Below, piece by piece: positions 25,996 through 34,897 of a stretch of DNA of 64,000 bases. The translations under genes were made by a program, and so were the position numbers. Under the pieces are notes generated by a model. That model made no database searches, had not been told where the DNA came from, and was given only the letters and a program-made list of their open reading frames with translations. Source of the DNA: Sphingomonadales bacterium UBA6174 (GTDB lineage: Bacteria; Pseudomonadota; Alphaproteobacteria; Sphingomonadales; Sphingomonadaceae). The stretch's first letter is position 1. Each line of letters begins with the position of its first letter. The DNA lies in NCBI GenBank assembly GCA_002422945.1, contig DITW01000027.1, positions 18,826 to 82,825 of the forward strand. The letters are read 5' to 3'.

Positions 25996-26757
25996 TTAGA
26001 ATCGCACGCCCTTGGTGTAGCCACCATCGATCACGACATTGGCGCCCGTGGTGTAGGAAGATGCCGGGCTGGCGAGGAAAACGACGGTCCGCGCCACTTC
26101 TTCCGGACCACCCCAACGGCCCATCGCGAACGCGGCTTCGGTCGCATTGTAGAGATCGGGGGCGAGGTCCTTCAGCGCTTCCCAATTGCCGCCCGGGAAT
26201 TTGATCGGACCCGGCGAGACAACGTTGATGCGGATGCCTTTGGGGGCGAGCGCCTGACCGAGTTGCTTGGAATAGGTCAGCAGTGCCGCCTTGATCGAAT
26301 TATAGCCCTGCGGGACGATGAAGGTTTCGAGCGCCGCGGTGCTGGAGATGAAAACGACCGCGCCTTCGCCCGACTTTTCGAGATAAGGCTCCAGTGTTTC
26401 AACGCCGTTCACCGCGCCCATCACGTCATAATCGAACGACTTCTGCCAATCGCCGGTCGCGCCTGCGCCCGAGGTCGATACCATCGGCACGAAAATGTCG
26501 CAGCCGCCGAGCTTTTCAGCCGCGCTCTTCAGCCATGCCTTATAAGCGTCTGCACCGGTTTCATAATCAAAGGCTTCGCCGATGATCTTGGTGCCGAACT
26601 TGGAGGCGGCGGCAACGGTGTCGGCGACCTGTTCCGGGTTGCGCGAGAAAAAGGCGACGTCTGCGCCTTCCTTGGCGAAAATTTCGACCGTGGCACGGCC
26701 AATGCCGCGGCTACCGCCGGTGAGAATGACTTTCTTGCCCTTGAGTCCGAGATCCAT
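25996..26757 (-). CDS. SDR family oxidoreductase
   Basis: A 253-residue SDR. Cofactor motif TGGSRGIG is near residues 12-19, and the catalytic region shows FISSTAAL and YNSIK. ATG at 26757 (MDLGLKGKK) has AAGGA upstream; a start at 26790 would add eleven unlikely residues. Arg in FSRNPE after the second strand suggests NADP use. It is divergent from the SDR at 26906 with about 148 bases between the starts and ends at its own terminator. It resembles 3-oxoacyl reductase-like members of catabolic clusters; substrate unknown. Confidence 0.9.
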   Translation of the reverse strand: MDLGLKGKKVILTGGSRGIGRATVEIFAKEGADVAFFSRNPEQVADTVAAASKFGTKIIGEAFDYETGADAYKAWLKSAAEKLGGCDIFVPMVSTSGAGATGDWQKSFDYDVMGAVNGVETLEPYLEKSGEGAVVFISSTAALETFIVPQGYNSIKAALLTYSKQLGQALAPKGIRINVVSPGPIKFPGGNWEALKDLAPDLYNATEAAFAMGRWGGPEEVARTVVFLASPASSYTTGANVVIDGGYTKGVRF

Positions 26758-26905
26758 TGTAATATCCTTGTGCTGATAAACTGATGCCACTCCTTGCGGG
26801 CGCAGCCCCTTTAAGGGCCACTCCCACTTATATCAGGATTGAAGCATCGTCCGGCATGATAGTCAGCAGGCTATTCAGAGTATTCAGATCAGCATGGAGA
26901 GCAAT

Positions 26906-27697
26906 ATGGGCAGGTTAGCAGGCAAAAAAGCCGTTATTCTGGGCGCAAGCAGCAAGGACAATATGGGCCAATATATTGCGCGCCGCTTTATGGCGGAAGG
27001 GGCGCAAGTCCTCGTTTCCGGGCGCAAGGCTGATGTATTGCAGGCATTTGCCGAAGAAACCGGCTGTGCATGGACGACCTGCGACCTCACCAGCGAGGCG
27101 GACGTCAATACGCTGGCCGATACGGCGGTGGAGAAATTGGGCGGCATCGACATCGCCATCAATGCTACTGGCTGGGGCTTGTTGAAGCCGTTTCTTGAAA
27201 CAACCCGTGAAGAAATCGACAAGATCACCGCATTGCAATTCATCGGCCCGATGCAGTTTTTCCAGGCGATGATCCGCAAGATGACGCATGGCGGTTCGAT
27301 CATCCAGATCAGCTCGGCCACGGCCACGATCATGCTCGACAATCACGCCGCCTATATGGGCACCAAGGCCGGGACCGATCATGTGATCCGTTGCATTGCC
27401 AATGAATTCGGCAAGCAGGGCATTCGCGCCAATTCGATCTCGCCGGGTCTGACCGATACGCCGATGAACGCCGATGCCAAGGAAGTGCCGGGCCTGTTCG
27501 ATGCATTCCTCGCGAGTTATCCGCTCGGTCGCATCGGCACGTCGGACGACATCGCGGCGGCGGCGGTGTGGTTGTGCAGCGATGAGTGCTTCATGACCGG
27601 TGAAAATCTGCAAGTGAACGGTGGGCTGACCCTGCGTCGCAACCCGACACAGGATGAAATCAACGCATCCGTCGCCAAGGCGATGGGTCAGGCTTAA
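26906..27697 (+). CDS. SDR family oxidoreductase with atypical cofactor motif
   Basis: A 263-residue SDR. The nucleotide-binding stretch reads GASSKDNMG rather than the normal TGxxxGxG, with a longer loop recalling divergent enoyl-reductase-like SDRs. Arg follows the second strand (VSGRKAD), so NADP is likely. The active site looks complete with QISSATA and YMGTK. I chose ATG at 26906, because GGAG lies six bases ahead; ATG at 26894 has no ribosome site and would contain that GGAG. First gene of a three-gene plus operon with a KstD-like flavoprotein and another SDR. Confidence 0.88.
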   Translation: MGRLAGKKAVILGASSKDNMGQYIARRFMAEGAQVLVSGRKADVLQAFAEETGCAWTTCDLTSEADVNTLADTAVEKLGGIDIAINATGWGLLKPFLETTREEIDKITALQFIGPMQFFQAMIRKMTHGGSIIQISSATATIMLDNHAAYMGTKAGTDHVIRCIANEFGKQGIRANSISPGLTDTPMNADAKEVPGLFDAFLASYPLGRIGTSDDIAAAAVWLCSDECFMTGENLQVNGGLTLRRNPTQDEINASVAKAMGQA

Positions 27698-27711
27698 GAG
27701 AGGTTTGTGAC

Positions 27712-29175
27712 ATGGTAACTGTGCCTTCAGCATTGCATCTGGCCGAAGTGGCGCACTGGAATCGCGAGGCGGATGTCGTCGTGATCGGTCAGGGCGTGGC
27801 GGGAACCTGCGCGGCGCTGGAGGCGCATCGCAATGGGGCGGAGGTGCTGATCATCGAACGCGCGAGCGGCGGTGGCGGCGCGAGCGCCGTGTCCTCCGGT
27901 ATTTTCTACCTGGGTGGCGGCACCGCCGTGCAACAGGCCTGTGGCTATGAAGATAGTCCGGAGGAAATGGCAAACTTCCTGATGGCCAGCACCGATCCGC
28001 TCGATCCGGTCGCAACCCGTCATTTCTGTGATGACAGCGTATCGCATTTCGATTGGCTGGAAGCACAGGGCGTCCCGTTCGAACGCACCAGCTTCAAAGG
28101 CAAGGCGGTGTTCCTTAACACCACCGAATGCCTGTTTTTCACCGGCAATGAAAAGGCATGGCCCTATAGCTTGGCAGCCAAGCCCGCGCCGCGCGGCCAT
28201 AAGGTCGCCGGCACCGGCGAAAATGCGGGGGCCGTATCGATGGCGCCGTTGCTGCAACGCTGCGTAGATGAAGGCATTCCCGCCATTTATGACAGCAATG
28301 TCACCGCATTGGTGCAGGATGACAGCGGTCGCGTCGTCGGCGTGCAGGTCAAGCAGCCGGAAGGCGTGATCTATATCCGCGCACGGCGCGGCGTGATCAT
28401 CGCGGCGGGTAGTTTCAACCTCAATCGCGAGATGATTTTCGAAAATATCCCGTTGATGAGCGAAACCGCAGAACCGCTCGGCATCCCGAGTAATGACGGC
28501 GCAGGGGTGTTGCTCGGCCTGTCGGTGGGGGCGGCAACCAGCGCGATGGACGGGGTCATCCCGACCGCCTCCATTTACCCGCCGGGTCAGTTGATCAAGG
28601 GCATCATCGTCAACAATCGCGGCGAACGCTTTGTGGCGGAAGACAGCTATCATGGCCGGACTGCGTGTTTCGTCATGGAGCAGCCGAACCAGACCGCCTA
28701 TCTGATCGTGGATTCCGAGATTTTCGCTTATCCCGAAATCACCTCGGCACGGCATGAACTGGTCGATGGATGGGAAACGATCGAGGAAATGGAGGCCGGG
28801 TTGAACCTGCCTTTGGGGTCTTTGGTAAAGACCATGGCCGATTACAATGCGGATGTCGCCAAGGGCCGGGACACATTGCTGCACAAGCAGCCGGAATGGC
28901 TGAAGCCTTTGGACAAGGGGCCATATGCGGCCTTTGACATCTCGTTTAACAAGTCGATCTATCTGTTCATCACCTTGGGCGGGCTGAAAACCGGGGGTAA
29001 TGGCGAAGTCCATGATCGTCTGGGTTCGCCCATTCCGGGCCTGTATGCGGTGGGGGCGAGCGCTGCCCATATCCCGCGCACCGGCAAGGCTTATGCCAGT
29101 GGGTTGAGCCTCGGGCCGGGGTCGTATTTCGGACGTCGTGCCGGTCGTCATGCAGCCGGGGCGAATTGGTCATGA
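27712..29175 (+). CDS. FAD-dependent dehydrogenase (3-ketosteroid dehydrogenase/fumarate reductase-like)
   Basis: A 487-residue flavoprotein of the FAD-binding-2 family, which includes 3-ketosteroid delta-1-dehydrogenases and fumarate-reductase-like enzymes. It has the dinucleotide motif VIGQGVAGTCAALEA near residues 24-38, IIERASGGGGASA for FAD contact, GVIIAAGSF, and the late GLYAVGASAAH and YASGLSLGPG that close the FAD site. No signal peptide, heme motif or lipobox is seen, so it should be cytoplasmic. It likely desaturates a cyclic ketone or reduces an enone. It is flanked by SDRs, the downstream one overlapping by four bases. Assignment to KstD proper would need active-site Tyr mapping. 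Confidence 0.87.
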   Translation: MVTVPSALHLAEVAHWNREADVVVIGQGVAGTCAALEAHRNGAEVLIIERASGGGGASAVSSGIFYLGGGTAVQQACGYEDSPEEMANFLMASTDPLDPVATRHFCDDSVSHFDWLEAQGVPFERTSFKGKAVFLNTTECLFFTGNEKAWPYSLAAKPAPRGHKVAGTGENAGAVSMAPLLQRCVDEGIPAIYDSNVTALVQDDSGRVVGVQVKQPEGVIYIRARRGVIIAAGSFNLNREMIFENIPLMSETAEPLGIPSNDGAGVLLGLSVGAATSAMDGVIPTASIYPPGQLIKGIIVNNRGERFVAEDSYHGRTACFVMEQPNQTAYLIVDSEIFAYPEITSARHELVDGWETIEEMEAGLNLPLGSLVKTMADYNADVAKGRDTLLHKQPEWLKPLDKGPYAAFDISFNKSIYLFITLGGLKTGGNGEVHDRLGSPIPGLYAVGASAAHIPRTGKAYASGLSLGPGSYFGRRAGRHAAGANWS

Positions 29176-29927
29176 GCGACGAATTTAGGGGCAAGGTCGC
29201 CTTCATCACAGGTGGCGGATCGGGCATCGGCAAGGCCGTAGCCGTGTCGCTGGGCGCTCAAGGCGCACGGGTGGCGGTCTGTGATCGCGCCATCGCTCAG
29301 GCCGAGGCGGTTGCCGCCGACATTCGCGCCGCCGGGGGCGAGGCAATCGCTATCGCCGCCGATGTGAGCGTGGAGGCCGAGGTTGAGGCTGCGCTGGCGT
29401 TGGTGGTGGAAAGCTTTGGCGGGCTTGATCTCGCGGTTAATAATGCCGGGATCGCCAGTTGCGATCTGCCGTTGGTCGAGCAGTCGCTTGAACAGTTTGA
29501 ACGGGTGATCGGCGTCAATTTAAAGGGCGTTTGGCTGTGCCTGCGACGTGAAATGGCCCTGATGATGGCGGGACGTGGCGGGTCCATCGTCAATACCGCA
29601 TCGGCGCTGGGGCTGACGGCCTTGCCCAATGGATCGGAATATATCGCGGCCAAGCATGGCGTTGTCGGCCTGACCAAGGCGGCGGCGACCGAGGTTTCGG
29701 CCAAGGGCGTGCGCGTCAATGCGGTGTGCCCCGGCGTGATTGAGACGCCGCTGACCCATCATGCGACCACTGATCCGGAATATGGGGTGGCCTTGAAGGC
29801 ATTGCACCCGATTGGCCGGATCGGTCAGGCGCAAGAGATTGCCGATGCAATTTTGTGGCTGTTGTCGCCGCGTTCGTCATTCGTGACGGGGGCGGCGGTG
29901 CCTGTCGATGGCGGCTGGACGATCTGA
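29172..29927 (+). CDS. SDR family oxidoreductase
   Basis: A 251-residue classical SDR with TGGGSGIG at about 13-20, NNAGIAS, NTASALG and the catalytic YIAAK. Asp after the second strand (VCDRAIAQ) points to NAD. Its ATG overlaps the stop of the flavoprotein gene (ATGA), so the two are translationally coupled; a TTG at 29166 is a weaker start. Probably an alcohol dehydrogenase acting before or after the desaturation made by the flavoprotein. Confidence 0.9.
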   Translation: MSDEFRGKVAFITGGGSGIGKAVAVSLGAQGARVAVCDRAIAQAEAVAADIRAAGGEAIAIAADVSVEAEVEAALALVVESFGGLDLAVNNAGIASCDLPLVEQSLEQFERVIGVNLKGVWLCLRREMALMMAGRGGSIVNTASALGLTALPNGSEYIAAKHGVVGLTKAAATEVSAKGVRVNAVCPGVIETPLTHHATTDPEYGVALKALHPIGRIGQAQEIADAILWLLSPRSSFVTGAAVPVDGGWTI

Positions 29928-29938
29928 TTGCCTTAAAC

Positions 29939-29960
29939 CCGGCGGGGATGAACCCGCCGG
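29939..29960. terminator. Hairpin between convergent SDR and ligase genes
   Basis: CCGGCGGG (29939-29946), loop GATGAA, CCCGCCGG (29953-29960). A perfect 8-bp stem twelve bases after the SDR stop, with GTTTAAGG beyond it on the minus strand. The T run is poor, so termination strength is uncertain. Confidence 0.6.
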
Positions 29961-29969
29961 GGATTACGC

Positions 29970-31604
29970 TTAGCCTTCAATCTTTTTGGTGACATCCGCC
30001 CGCAGCATGTCCTTGCGGATCTTGCCGGAGGCAGTGCGTGGGAAGTCCGTCACGAATTCAAAGCGCTCGGGAATCTTCTGCTTGGCAAGGCCCGATTCCT
30101 CGACATGCGCGGCAAGGCCCGCGGCATCGACCGACTGGCCATCGCGCAGGATCACATACGCGCAAATGCCTTCGCCCAGACGCGGGTGCGGCATGGCGAC
30201 GACCGCCGTTTCCAGCACCGCCGGATGGGTGTGCAGCACGTCCTCGATTTCCTTGGCGCTGATATTTTCGCCGCCACGGATGATCAAATCCTTCTTGCGC
30301 CCGGTGATGGTGAGCGCGCCTTGTGCCGTCACGACACCAAGGTCGCCGGTGCGGAAATAGCCACCCGAGGTGATCGCATCCGCCGTCTGCTGTTGATCGG
30401 CATAGCCGAGGAACATCGCCGGGCCGCGCGCGAGGATTTCGCCCTCTTGCCCGGTCGGCACATCCTGATCGCGGTCGTCGACGATCCGCACGTCATAATC
30501 GATGATCGCGCCATCGGTGGTCGCCGCCAACGCCATATCGGCGCGGGCGGGATAGCCGAGGGTAACAAGCGGCACTTCGGAACTGCCGAACACTCGGAAG
30601 GCGGCGCAGTTCGCAAAGGCCTTGATCGCGGACGGGATGACGTCCGGTGGCACGGCCGCGCCGCCACAGGCGAAGAATTTGAGCGAGGGCAGGCGGGTGC
30701 AGGCGGCACTCGCGGCATTGGCCAATTCCGTCAGGAACGGCGTCGCGCCGACTGTGCCGGTGATCTGATGTTCTTCGATCAGCGCCAGTGCATCCTTGGT
30801 GTTCCACACTTCCATCAACACCGTGCGGGTTTGGGCGATCAGCGGCAGTTCAAGGCCATTGGCATAGCCGCTGACATGGGTGACGGGGGATGGCATGATG
30901 ATCGCATCGCCGGGGGCAATGCCCCAATGCTGCTGGGTCATCCGCAGCACGCGATTAAGGGTGTTATGGCTGTGCAGCACGCCCTTGGGGCGACCAGTGG
31001 TGCCGGATGTATACAGCAACATCTTGATCGCGCCCGCATCGACCTTGGGTCGATTGAACGGACGACCACGCCCCTTGGCGATCAGCGATTCATAATCGTT
31101 GTCGCCTGTGCCGCGCACCGTCACGATATGTTGCAAGGCAGGCAGTTCCGGACGCAGCCGTTCCGCCATCGCCGCGAAATCATAATTGCGGAATGAACTG
31201 GCGACGAAAAACACCTTGGAACCGCAATCGCCGAGCATCATCCCGACTTCATGGTCGCGATAGATCGGCACGATCGGGTTGATGATCAGGCCGGACATCG
31301 AGCAGGCGAGGTTGATGACGGCGGCTTCGATCCAGTTCGGGGTCTGGAAGCTGACGACATCGCCGGGGACAAGGCCCATATCCGCAAGCGAGACGGATAA
31401 TGCCTCGGCATCACGCAGAAGCTCCGCGCGGGTCATTTTTGTGTCGCCCGCGATAAATGCGACGAATTCGGGATCGGCTGCCGTCAATTCATAGGCGAGG
31501 TCGGCGATGGTTTTGTCCGCCCAAGCGCCATTTTGCGTATAAGCCTGGTGATGCGGGGCGGGGAGATTGAGCCATGCCCAAGGTGCGTTCATTTGCCTTG
31601 TCAT
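29970..31604 (-). CDS. AMP-dependent acyl-CoA ligase (cyclohexanecarboxylate-CoA ligase-like)
   Basis: A 544-residue adenylate-forming enzyme that activates a carboxylic acid with ATP and CoA. The P-loop-like motif LLYTSGTTGRPKG, the aromatic-pocket region ACGGAAVPP, TGDLGVVTAQG, GRKKDLIIRGGENI and the C-terminal catalytic Lys in TASGKIRKD are all present. I chose ATG at 31604 (MTRQMNAPW), which has AAGGA just ahead; the open frame continues upstream to 31754 but that part lies in the divergent promoter of the oxygenase gene. Sequence style is near the AliA/benzoate-type ligases. It is the only acid-CoA ligase in the window, so it may feed the beta-oxidation genes elsewhere in the cluster. 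Confidence 0.93.
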   Translation of the reverse strand: MTRQMNAPWAWLNLPAPHHQAYTQNGAWADKTIADLAYELTAADPEFVAFIAGDTKMTRAELLRDAEALSVSLADMGLVPGDVVSFQTPNWIEAAVINLACSMSGLIINPIVPIYRDHEVGMMLGDCGSKVFFVASSFRNYDFAAMAERLRPELPALQHIVTVRGTGDNDYESLIAKGRGRPFNRPKVDAGAIKMLLYTSGTTGRPKGVLHSHNTLNRVLRMTQQHWGIAPGDAIIMPSPVTHVSGYANGLELPLIAQTRTVLMEVWNTKDALALIEEHQITGTVGATPFLTELANAASAACTRLPSLKFFACGGAAVPPDVIPSAIKAFANCAAFRVFGSSEVPLVTLGYPARADMALAATTDGAIIDYDVRIVDDRDQDVPTGQEGEILARGPAMFLGYADQQQTADAITSGGYFRTGDLGVVTAQGALTITGRKKDLIIRGGENISAKEIEDVLHTHPAVLETAVVAMPHPRLGEGICAYVILRDGQSVDAAGLAAHVEESGLAKQKIPERFEFVTDFPRTASGKIRKDMLRADVTKKIEG

Positions 31605-31795
31605 CCTGTCCTTGCGTGCTGCACATATTGGTTGGCCCCCATTTTCGAGGTCCAACCCGGTTGTTACTGCCCGAACATACGTCATTGCACTAGTTGTGAC
31701 AAAAGCGAGGATGCAACCTGTTACCTCTCGCAGCTTGTTCCATATCGCCGCCAATGCTCCAAGGGCGCGAAGAACAATTTATAAGGAGTGGCGCG
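31605..31795. promoter_or_regulatory. Divergent promoter region, ligase and Rieske oxygenase
   Basis: 191 bases between divergent starts. Visible elements are GGTTGG (31630-31635) with CCAACC (31652-31657) as a 6-bp dyad, and ACCTGTTA at 31716-31723, a word also found at 34905-34912 upstream of the oxygenase at 34958. AAGGAG at 31783-31788 is the oxygenase ribosome site. No convincing sigma-70 boxes were picked. Confidence 0.4.
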
Positions 31796-32968
31796 ATGGA
31801 TCGCCCTGAAATCGGCTTGGCGGCTGAAAAGATGCTCGATTATGTCGAGAACGACACGACCTTCATGACCGATAAGGTGATGTCGGTGCCAACGCGATCC
31901 TATGTCGACTCCGATCAATGGGGCGCGGAGATGGAACTGATCTTCAAGCGCGTGCCGTTGATGCTTGCGCTCAGCTGCGAAATGCCGAACCCCGGCGATT
32001 ACAAGGCGATGGAGGCCGCAGGCGCCCCTATCCTGATCAGCCGCGACAAAACGGGTGTCGTCCGCGCGTTCCTCAATGTTTGTTCGCACCGCGCGGCGCC
32101 GCTGGCTGCAGAAGGCCATGGCAATTGCGCGCGCTTTACCTGCATTTATCATGGCTGGACCTATGCACAGGATGGCAAGCTGCTGGCGATTGCCGACCGT
32201 GCCAAATTCGGCGATGTCGACAAGCACGGTCTCGGTTTGACCGAACTGCCGTGCGAAGAAAAGAACGGCATGATCTTCGTGTGCCTGACGCCGAATGCGC
32301 CGCTGGATGTGGATGGCTATTATGGCGGGTTGCTGAAAGATTATGCGGATGTCGGGTTCAAGGACTGGACGTTCATGGGCAGCCGGGTGATTGAAGGCGC
32401 GAATTGGAAGATCGCGTTTGACGGCTATCTGGAAGGCTATCATTTCGCATCGCTGCACCCGGAAACGATCTTCCCGCGCACGCCGTCAAACGTGATGCAT
32501 TATGAAGGTTTCGGCCCGAATATGCGGATCGGCTTTCCCCAACGCTCCATTGCCAAGTTGCGCGATACTCCGCGCGAAGAATGGGGCCTGCATGAGAATG
32601 ACGGGTTCGATTTCGTCCGCATTTTCTTCCCGAATGTGTCCATCTTCCTGGCACCGGAAATCGCGCAGATCGCCCAGCTTTTCCCCGGACCGACGCCGGA
32701 CAAGAACCGGACCGTGCTGATGTATGCGCGTAAAGATCCGATCCGCGATGAAGAGGACCGGGCGGCGGTGGAAGGGATGATGAACTTCCTGCGAGATGTA
32801 ACTTATAATGAGGATTATGTGATCGGCCTGTCCATCCAAAAGGGGCTGGAATCGGGGGCGCATGACGATCTGGTCTTTGGCCGGAACGAACGCGGCAACC
32901 AATATTTCCACGAATGGTTGAACTGGTATCTCCAAGATGATCCCACCATGCCAAGGCCAGTCATGTGA
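31796..32968 (+). CDS. Rieske non-heme iron oxygenase, alpha-type (group B)
   Basis: A 390-residue Rieske oxygenase. Cluster ligands are Cys96, His98, Cys116 and His119 (NVCSHRA, TCIYHGW). The iron site is FDGYLEGYHFASLHP, with His216 and His221, and NEDYVIG in the C-terminal part may hold the third ligand. ATG at 31796 is seven bases after AAGGAG; the frame open to 31754 lacks a better site. Closest relative here is the protein at 23158. It starts the tightly packed operon with a TIM-barrel and an EthD gene, both overlapping. Possible function is hydroxylation or demethylation; substrate unknown. Confidence 0.93.
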   Translation: MDRPEIGLAAEKMLDYVENDTTFMTDKVMSVPTRSYVDSDQWGAEMELIFKRVPLMLALSCEMPNPGDYKAMEAAGAPILISRDKTGVVRAFLNVCSHRAAPLAAEGHGNCARFTCIYHGWTYAQDGKLLAIADRAKFGDVDKHGLGLTELPCEEKNGMIFVCLTPNAPLDVDGYYGGLLKDYADVGFKDWTFMGSRVIEGANWKIAFDGYLEGYHFASLHPETIFPRTPSNVMHYEGFGPNMRIGFPQRSIAKLRDTPREEWGLHENDGFDFVRIFFPNVSIFLAPEIAQIAQLFPGPTPDKNRTVLMYARKDPIRDEEDRAAVEGMMNFLRDVTYNEDYVIGLSIQKGLESGAHDDLVFGRNERGNQYFHEWLNWYLQDDPTMPRPVM

Positions 32969-33759
32969 ACAGGATTTCTTTTGCATCCGGCATTGTCCCG
33001 GAATTCGGCCCGCTCGATACGGTTCGCGCCGCTGCCGCAGGGCAATTTGATGCGGTGGGTCTATGGGTCGAGCCGCCGGAATGGACCGGCCAGACGATCC
33101 GCGACGTGCGTGCTGCGCTCGCGGATACCGGGCTGGAATTGCTTGATGCCGAGGTGTTCTGGCTGAAGCCCGACTATGACATGGACCAGCATCTGCGCGG
33201 TATCGATATCGCGGCAGAACTTGGGGCCAAGAATATCCTGTGCGTGTCGTCCGAACCCGATATGGCGGTGACGGCGGACTGGCTTGCGGCGCTTTGCCGT
33301 CATGCGGAGGGGCCGGGCATAAGGGTGGCGCTGGAATTCGGCGTGTTTACCGAGGTCCGCAACCTCAAAATGGCGATGGGTGTGTTGGAGGCGGTGGCGC
33401 ATCCATTGGCGGCATTGCTTATCGATCCGATCCATGTCGATCGTTCCGGCACGACGGTTGCCGAGATCGCCGCCGTGCCGCGTGAATTGCTGCCTTATGC
33501 GCAATTCTGCGATGCATCGGCGATCCGGCCAGACCCGAATGATTTCGCCGCCGTGATCGAGGATGCAATTGATCTGCGGTTACAATGCGGGGAGGGCGTG
33601 CTGCCGCTTGCGGAGATGTTGCAGGCGTTGCCGCGCGACATCACGCTGAGTATTGAATTGCGGTCGAAGGCGCTGCGGGACAATTATCCCGATCCGTGCG
33701 AACGGGCGAAAGCCGTCGCGCAAGTGACCCGTCGCTGGTTGGAGGCACATGCCAAATGA
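32965..33759 (+). CDS. TIM-barrel protein, sugar phosphate isomerase/epimerase family
   Basis: A 264-residue AP-endonuclease-2-type TIM barrel. Strand ends carry the usual metal or substrate acids: LELLDAEVFWLK, KNILCVSSEPD, RVALEFGVF, ALLIDPIHVDRSG, YAQFCDAS and TLSIELRSK. Such enzymes are isomerases, epimerases, dehydratases or C-glycosyl-bond cleaving proteins. GTG at 32965 overlaps the oxygenase stop (GTGA) by four bases, and its own stop overlaps the EthD start. Coupling to a Rieske oxygenase makes action on an oxygenated ring product more likely than central sugar metabolism. No specific reaction can be given. Confidence 0.85.
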   Translation: MNRISFASGIVPEFGPLDTVRAAAAGQFDAVGLWVEPPEWTGQTIRDVRAALADTGLELLDAEVFWLKPDYDMDQHLRGIDIAAELGAKNILCVSSEPDMAVTADWLAALCRHAEGPGIRVALEFGVFTEVRNLKMAMGVLEAVAHPLAALLIDPIHVDRSGTTVAEIAAVPRELLPYAQFCDASAIRPDPNDFAAVIEDAIDLRLQCGEGVLPLAEMLQALPRDITLSIELRSKALRDNYPDPCERAKAVAQVTRRWLEAHAK

Positions 33760-34115
33760 TTAAGCTCGTTACCTTGCTCAAGCGTCGCGACGGCATGTCG
33801 AAGGCCGATTTCATCGCTTATTATGAAGCGCATCACCGCCGGATCGGGGAGCAGGTGCTCTCTGGCTATGCGACGCGCTATGTTCGGCGCTATCTCCAGC
33901 CCGCAGATGGCGTGGATCAGGCGCAGGATTTCGATGTGTCGATGGAAATCTGGTTTCCCGATCAGGCCACCCATGATGCCTGTTTCGCCAAGATCGCGGA
34001 ACCGGCGACGATGGATATGATCGTCGCGGATGAAGAGAAACTGTTCGACCGTGCCCGCGTCCGTTCATTCATCATGACCGAAGAATGCGAGTCGGACATG
34101 CCGCCGCTCGTTTGA
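33756..34115 (+). CDS. EthD-domain protein
   Basis: A 119-residue ferredoxin-like-fold protein of the EthD group. It opens with MIKLVTLLKRRDGMSKADFIAYYE and continues with H..IGEQ, the common EthD pattern. Members appear in ether, polyketide and steroid-like pathways, often with unclear or muconolactone-isomerase-like or decarboxylase roles. ATG overlaps the TIM-barrel stop (ATGA). Its 3' end forms one arm of a hairpin terminator. Probably works on the product of the oxygenase at 31796. Confidence 0.85.
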   Translation: MIKLVTLLKRRDGMSKADFIAYYEAHHRRIGEQVLSGYATRYVRRYLQPADGVDQAQDFDVSMEIWFPDQATHDACFAKIAEPATMDMIVADEEKLFDRARVRSFIMTEECESDMPPLV

Positions 34116-34133
34116 AGCGGCGGCGATTTCCTA
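34100..34133 (+). terminator. Intrinsic terminator overlapping EthD stop codon
   Basis: GCCGCCGCT (34100-34108) pairs perfectly with AGCGGCGGC (34116-34124); the seven-base loop contains the TGA stop of the EthD gene. A U-rich tail GATTTCCTATTTTAT follows. The convergent TetR gene ends only two bases beyond. Confidence 0.75.
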
Positions 34134-34135
34134 TT

Positions 34136-34816
34136 TTATCCGTGCAGGTCGATGCAGGTCTTTGAAATCAGATCGCGCACGGCCCGTGTGCGACCTGCGC
34201 TGAACATCGGCTTATACAGCAACAGCCCAACATGGGCTGCCATGGCGAAGTCGCTGGCGACCTGAAGATCTTGCCATTGCGACGCCCATTCCGGGAAGTT
34301 GCGCATCATTTCATCTGCCCAGACCTTGTCATATTTCCGCAGGGCCGGAATGAAAAAGTCGGCAAGATCTTTATCGGTGCGAGATGCGACCATCAGTTCG
34401 AGCAGGGCGCCGAATTCCCGGCTCTGCACATTGCGCCAGTGCAATTCGGTCGCGACCTCGACGAAATTGGCGCGTTTTGAACGCTTGAACGCGGTTTGAT
34501 AGCTGGCGAGAAACATGTGCATGCGCTGATAGAGCGCATATTCCACCACGGCCTCGACCAATGCCGCCCGTTGCGGGAAGTGATGGTGCATTGCCCCGCG
34601 CGAGACGCCGGTGCGTTGCACAATTTCATTGGTGGTGAGTCCCGCATAGCCCTTTTCGACTAGGCAATCGATCGTGGCTTCAAGGATGCGCACCCGCATC
34701 TGGCTGCTTTTGCGTTGCTGCCAAGGGGCGTCATCATCAGCGATCGATTCGGGTCGCATTTCTACGACGGCAGGGTTTTGCGGGTTTTTCAAGCTTCTCT
34801 CTCTAATAGCCGTCAC
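34136..34816 (-). CDS. TetR/AcrR family transcriptional regulator
   Basis: A TetR regulator of up to 226 residues. The helix-turn-helix reads LTTNEIVQRTGVSRGAMHHHFP at about residues 60-80 of the long form. The start is uncertain: GTG at 34816 follows GGAG too closely, TTG at 34792 and ATG at 34759 (MRPESIADD) are alternatives that keep the whole DNA-binding domain. It is divergent from the Rieske oxygenase at 34958 and convergent with the EthD operon. The 12-base dyad at 34898-34909 in the shared promoter is its probable operator. It may control the 34958-45473 block; the ligand is probably a pathway compound. Confidence 0.86.
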   Translation of the reverse strand: MTAIRERSLKNPQNPAVVEMRPESIADDDAPWQQRKSSQMRVRILEATIDCLVEKGYAGLTTNEIVQRTGVSRGAMHHHFPQRAALVEAVVEYALYQRMHMFLASYQTAFKRSKRANFVEVATELHWRNVQSREFGALLELMVASRTDKDLADFFIPALRKYDKVWADEMMRNFPEWASQWQDLQVASDFAMAAHVGLLLYKPMFSAGRTRAVRDLISKTCIDLHG

Positions 34817-34897
34817 GGCTCCACAACGATTCTCGGCGTTGCACTACTATCCAAAGTTTCAGTTGGGCAATCAATCTTTCTCCCGCATAAAAACCGG

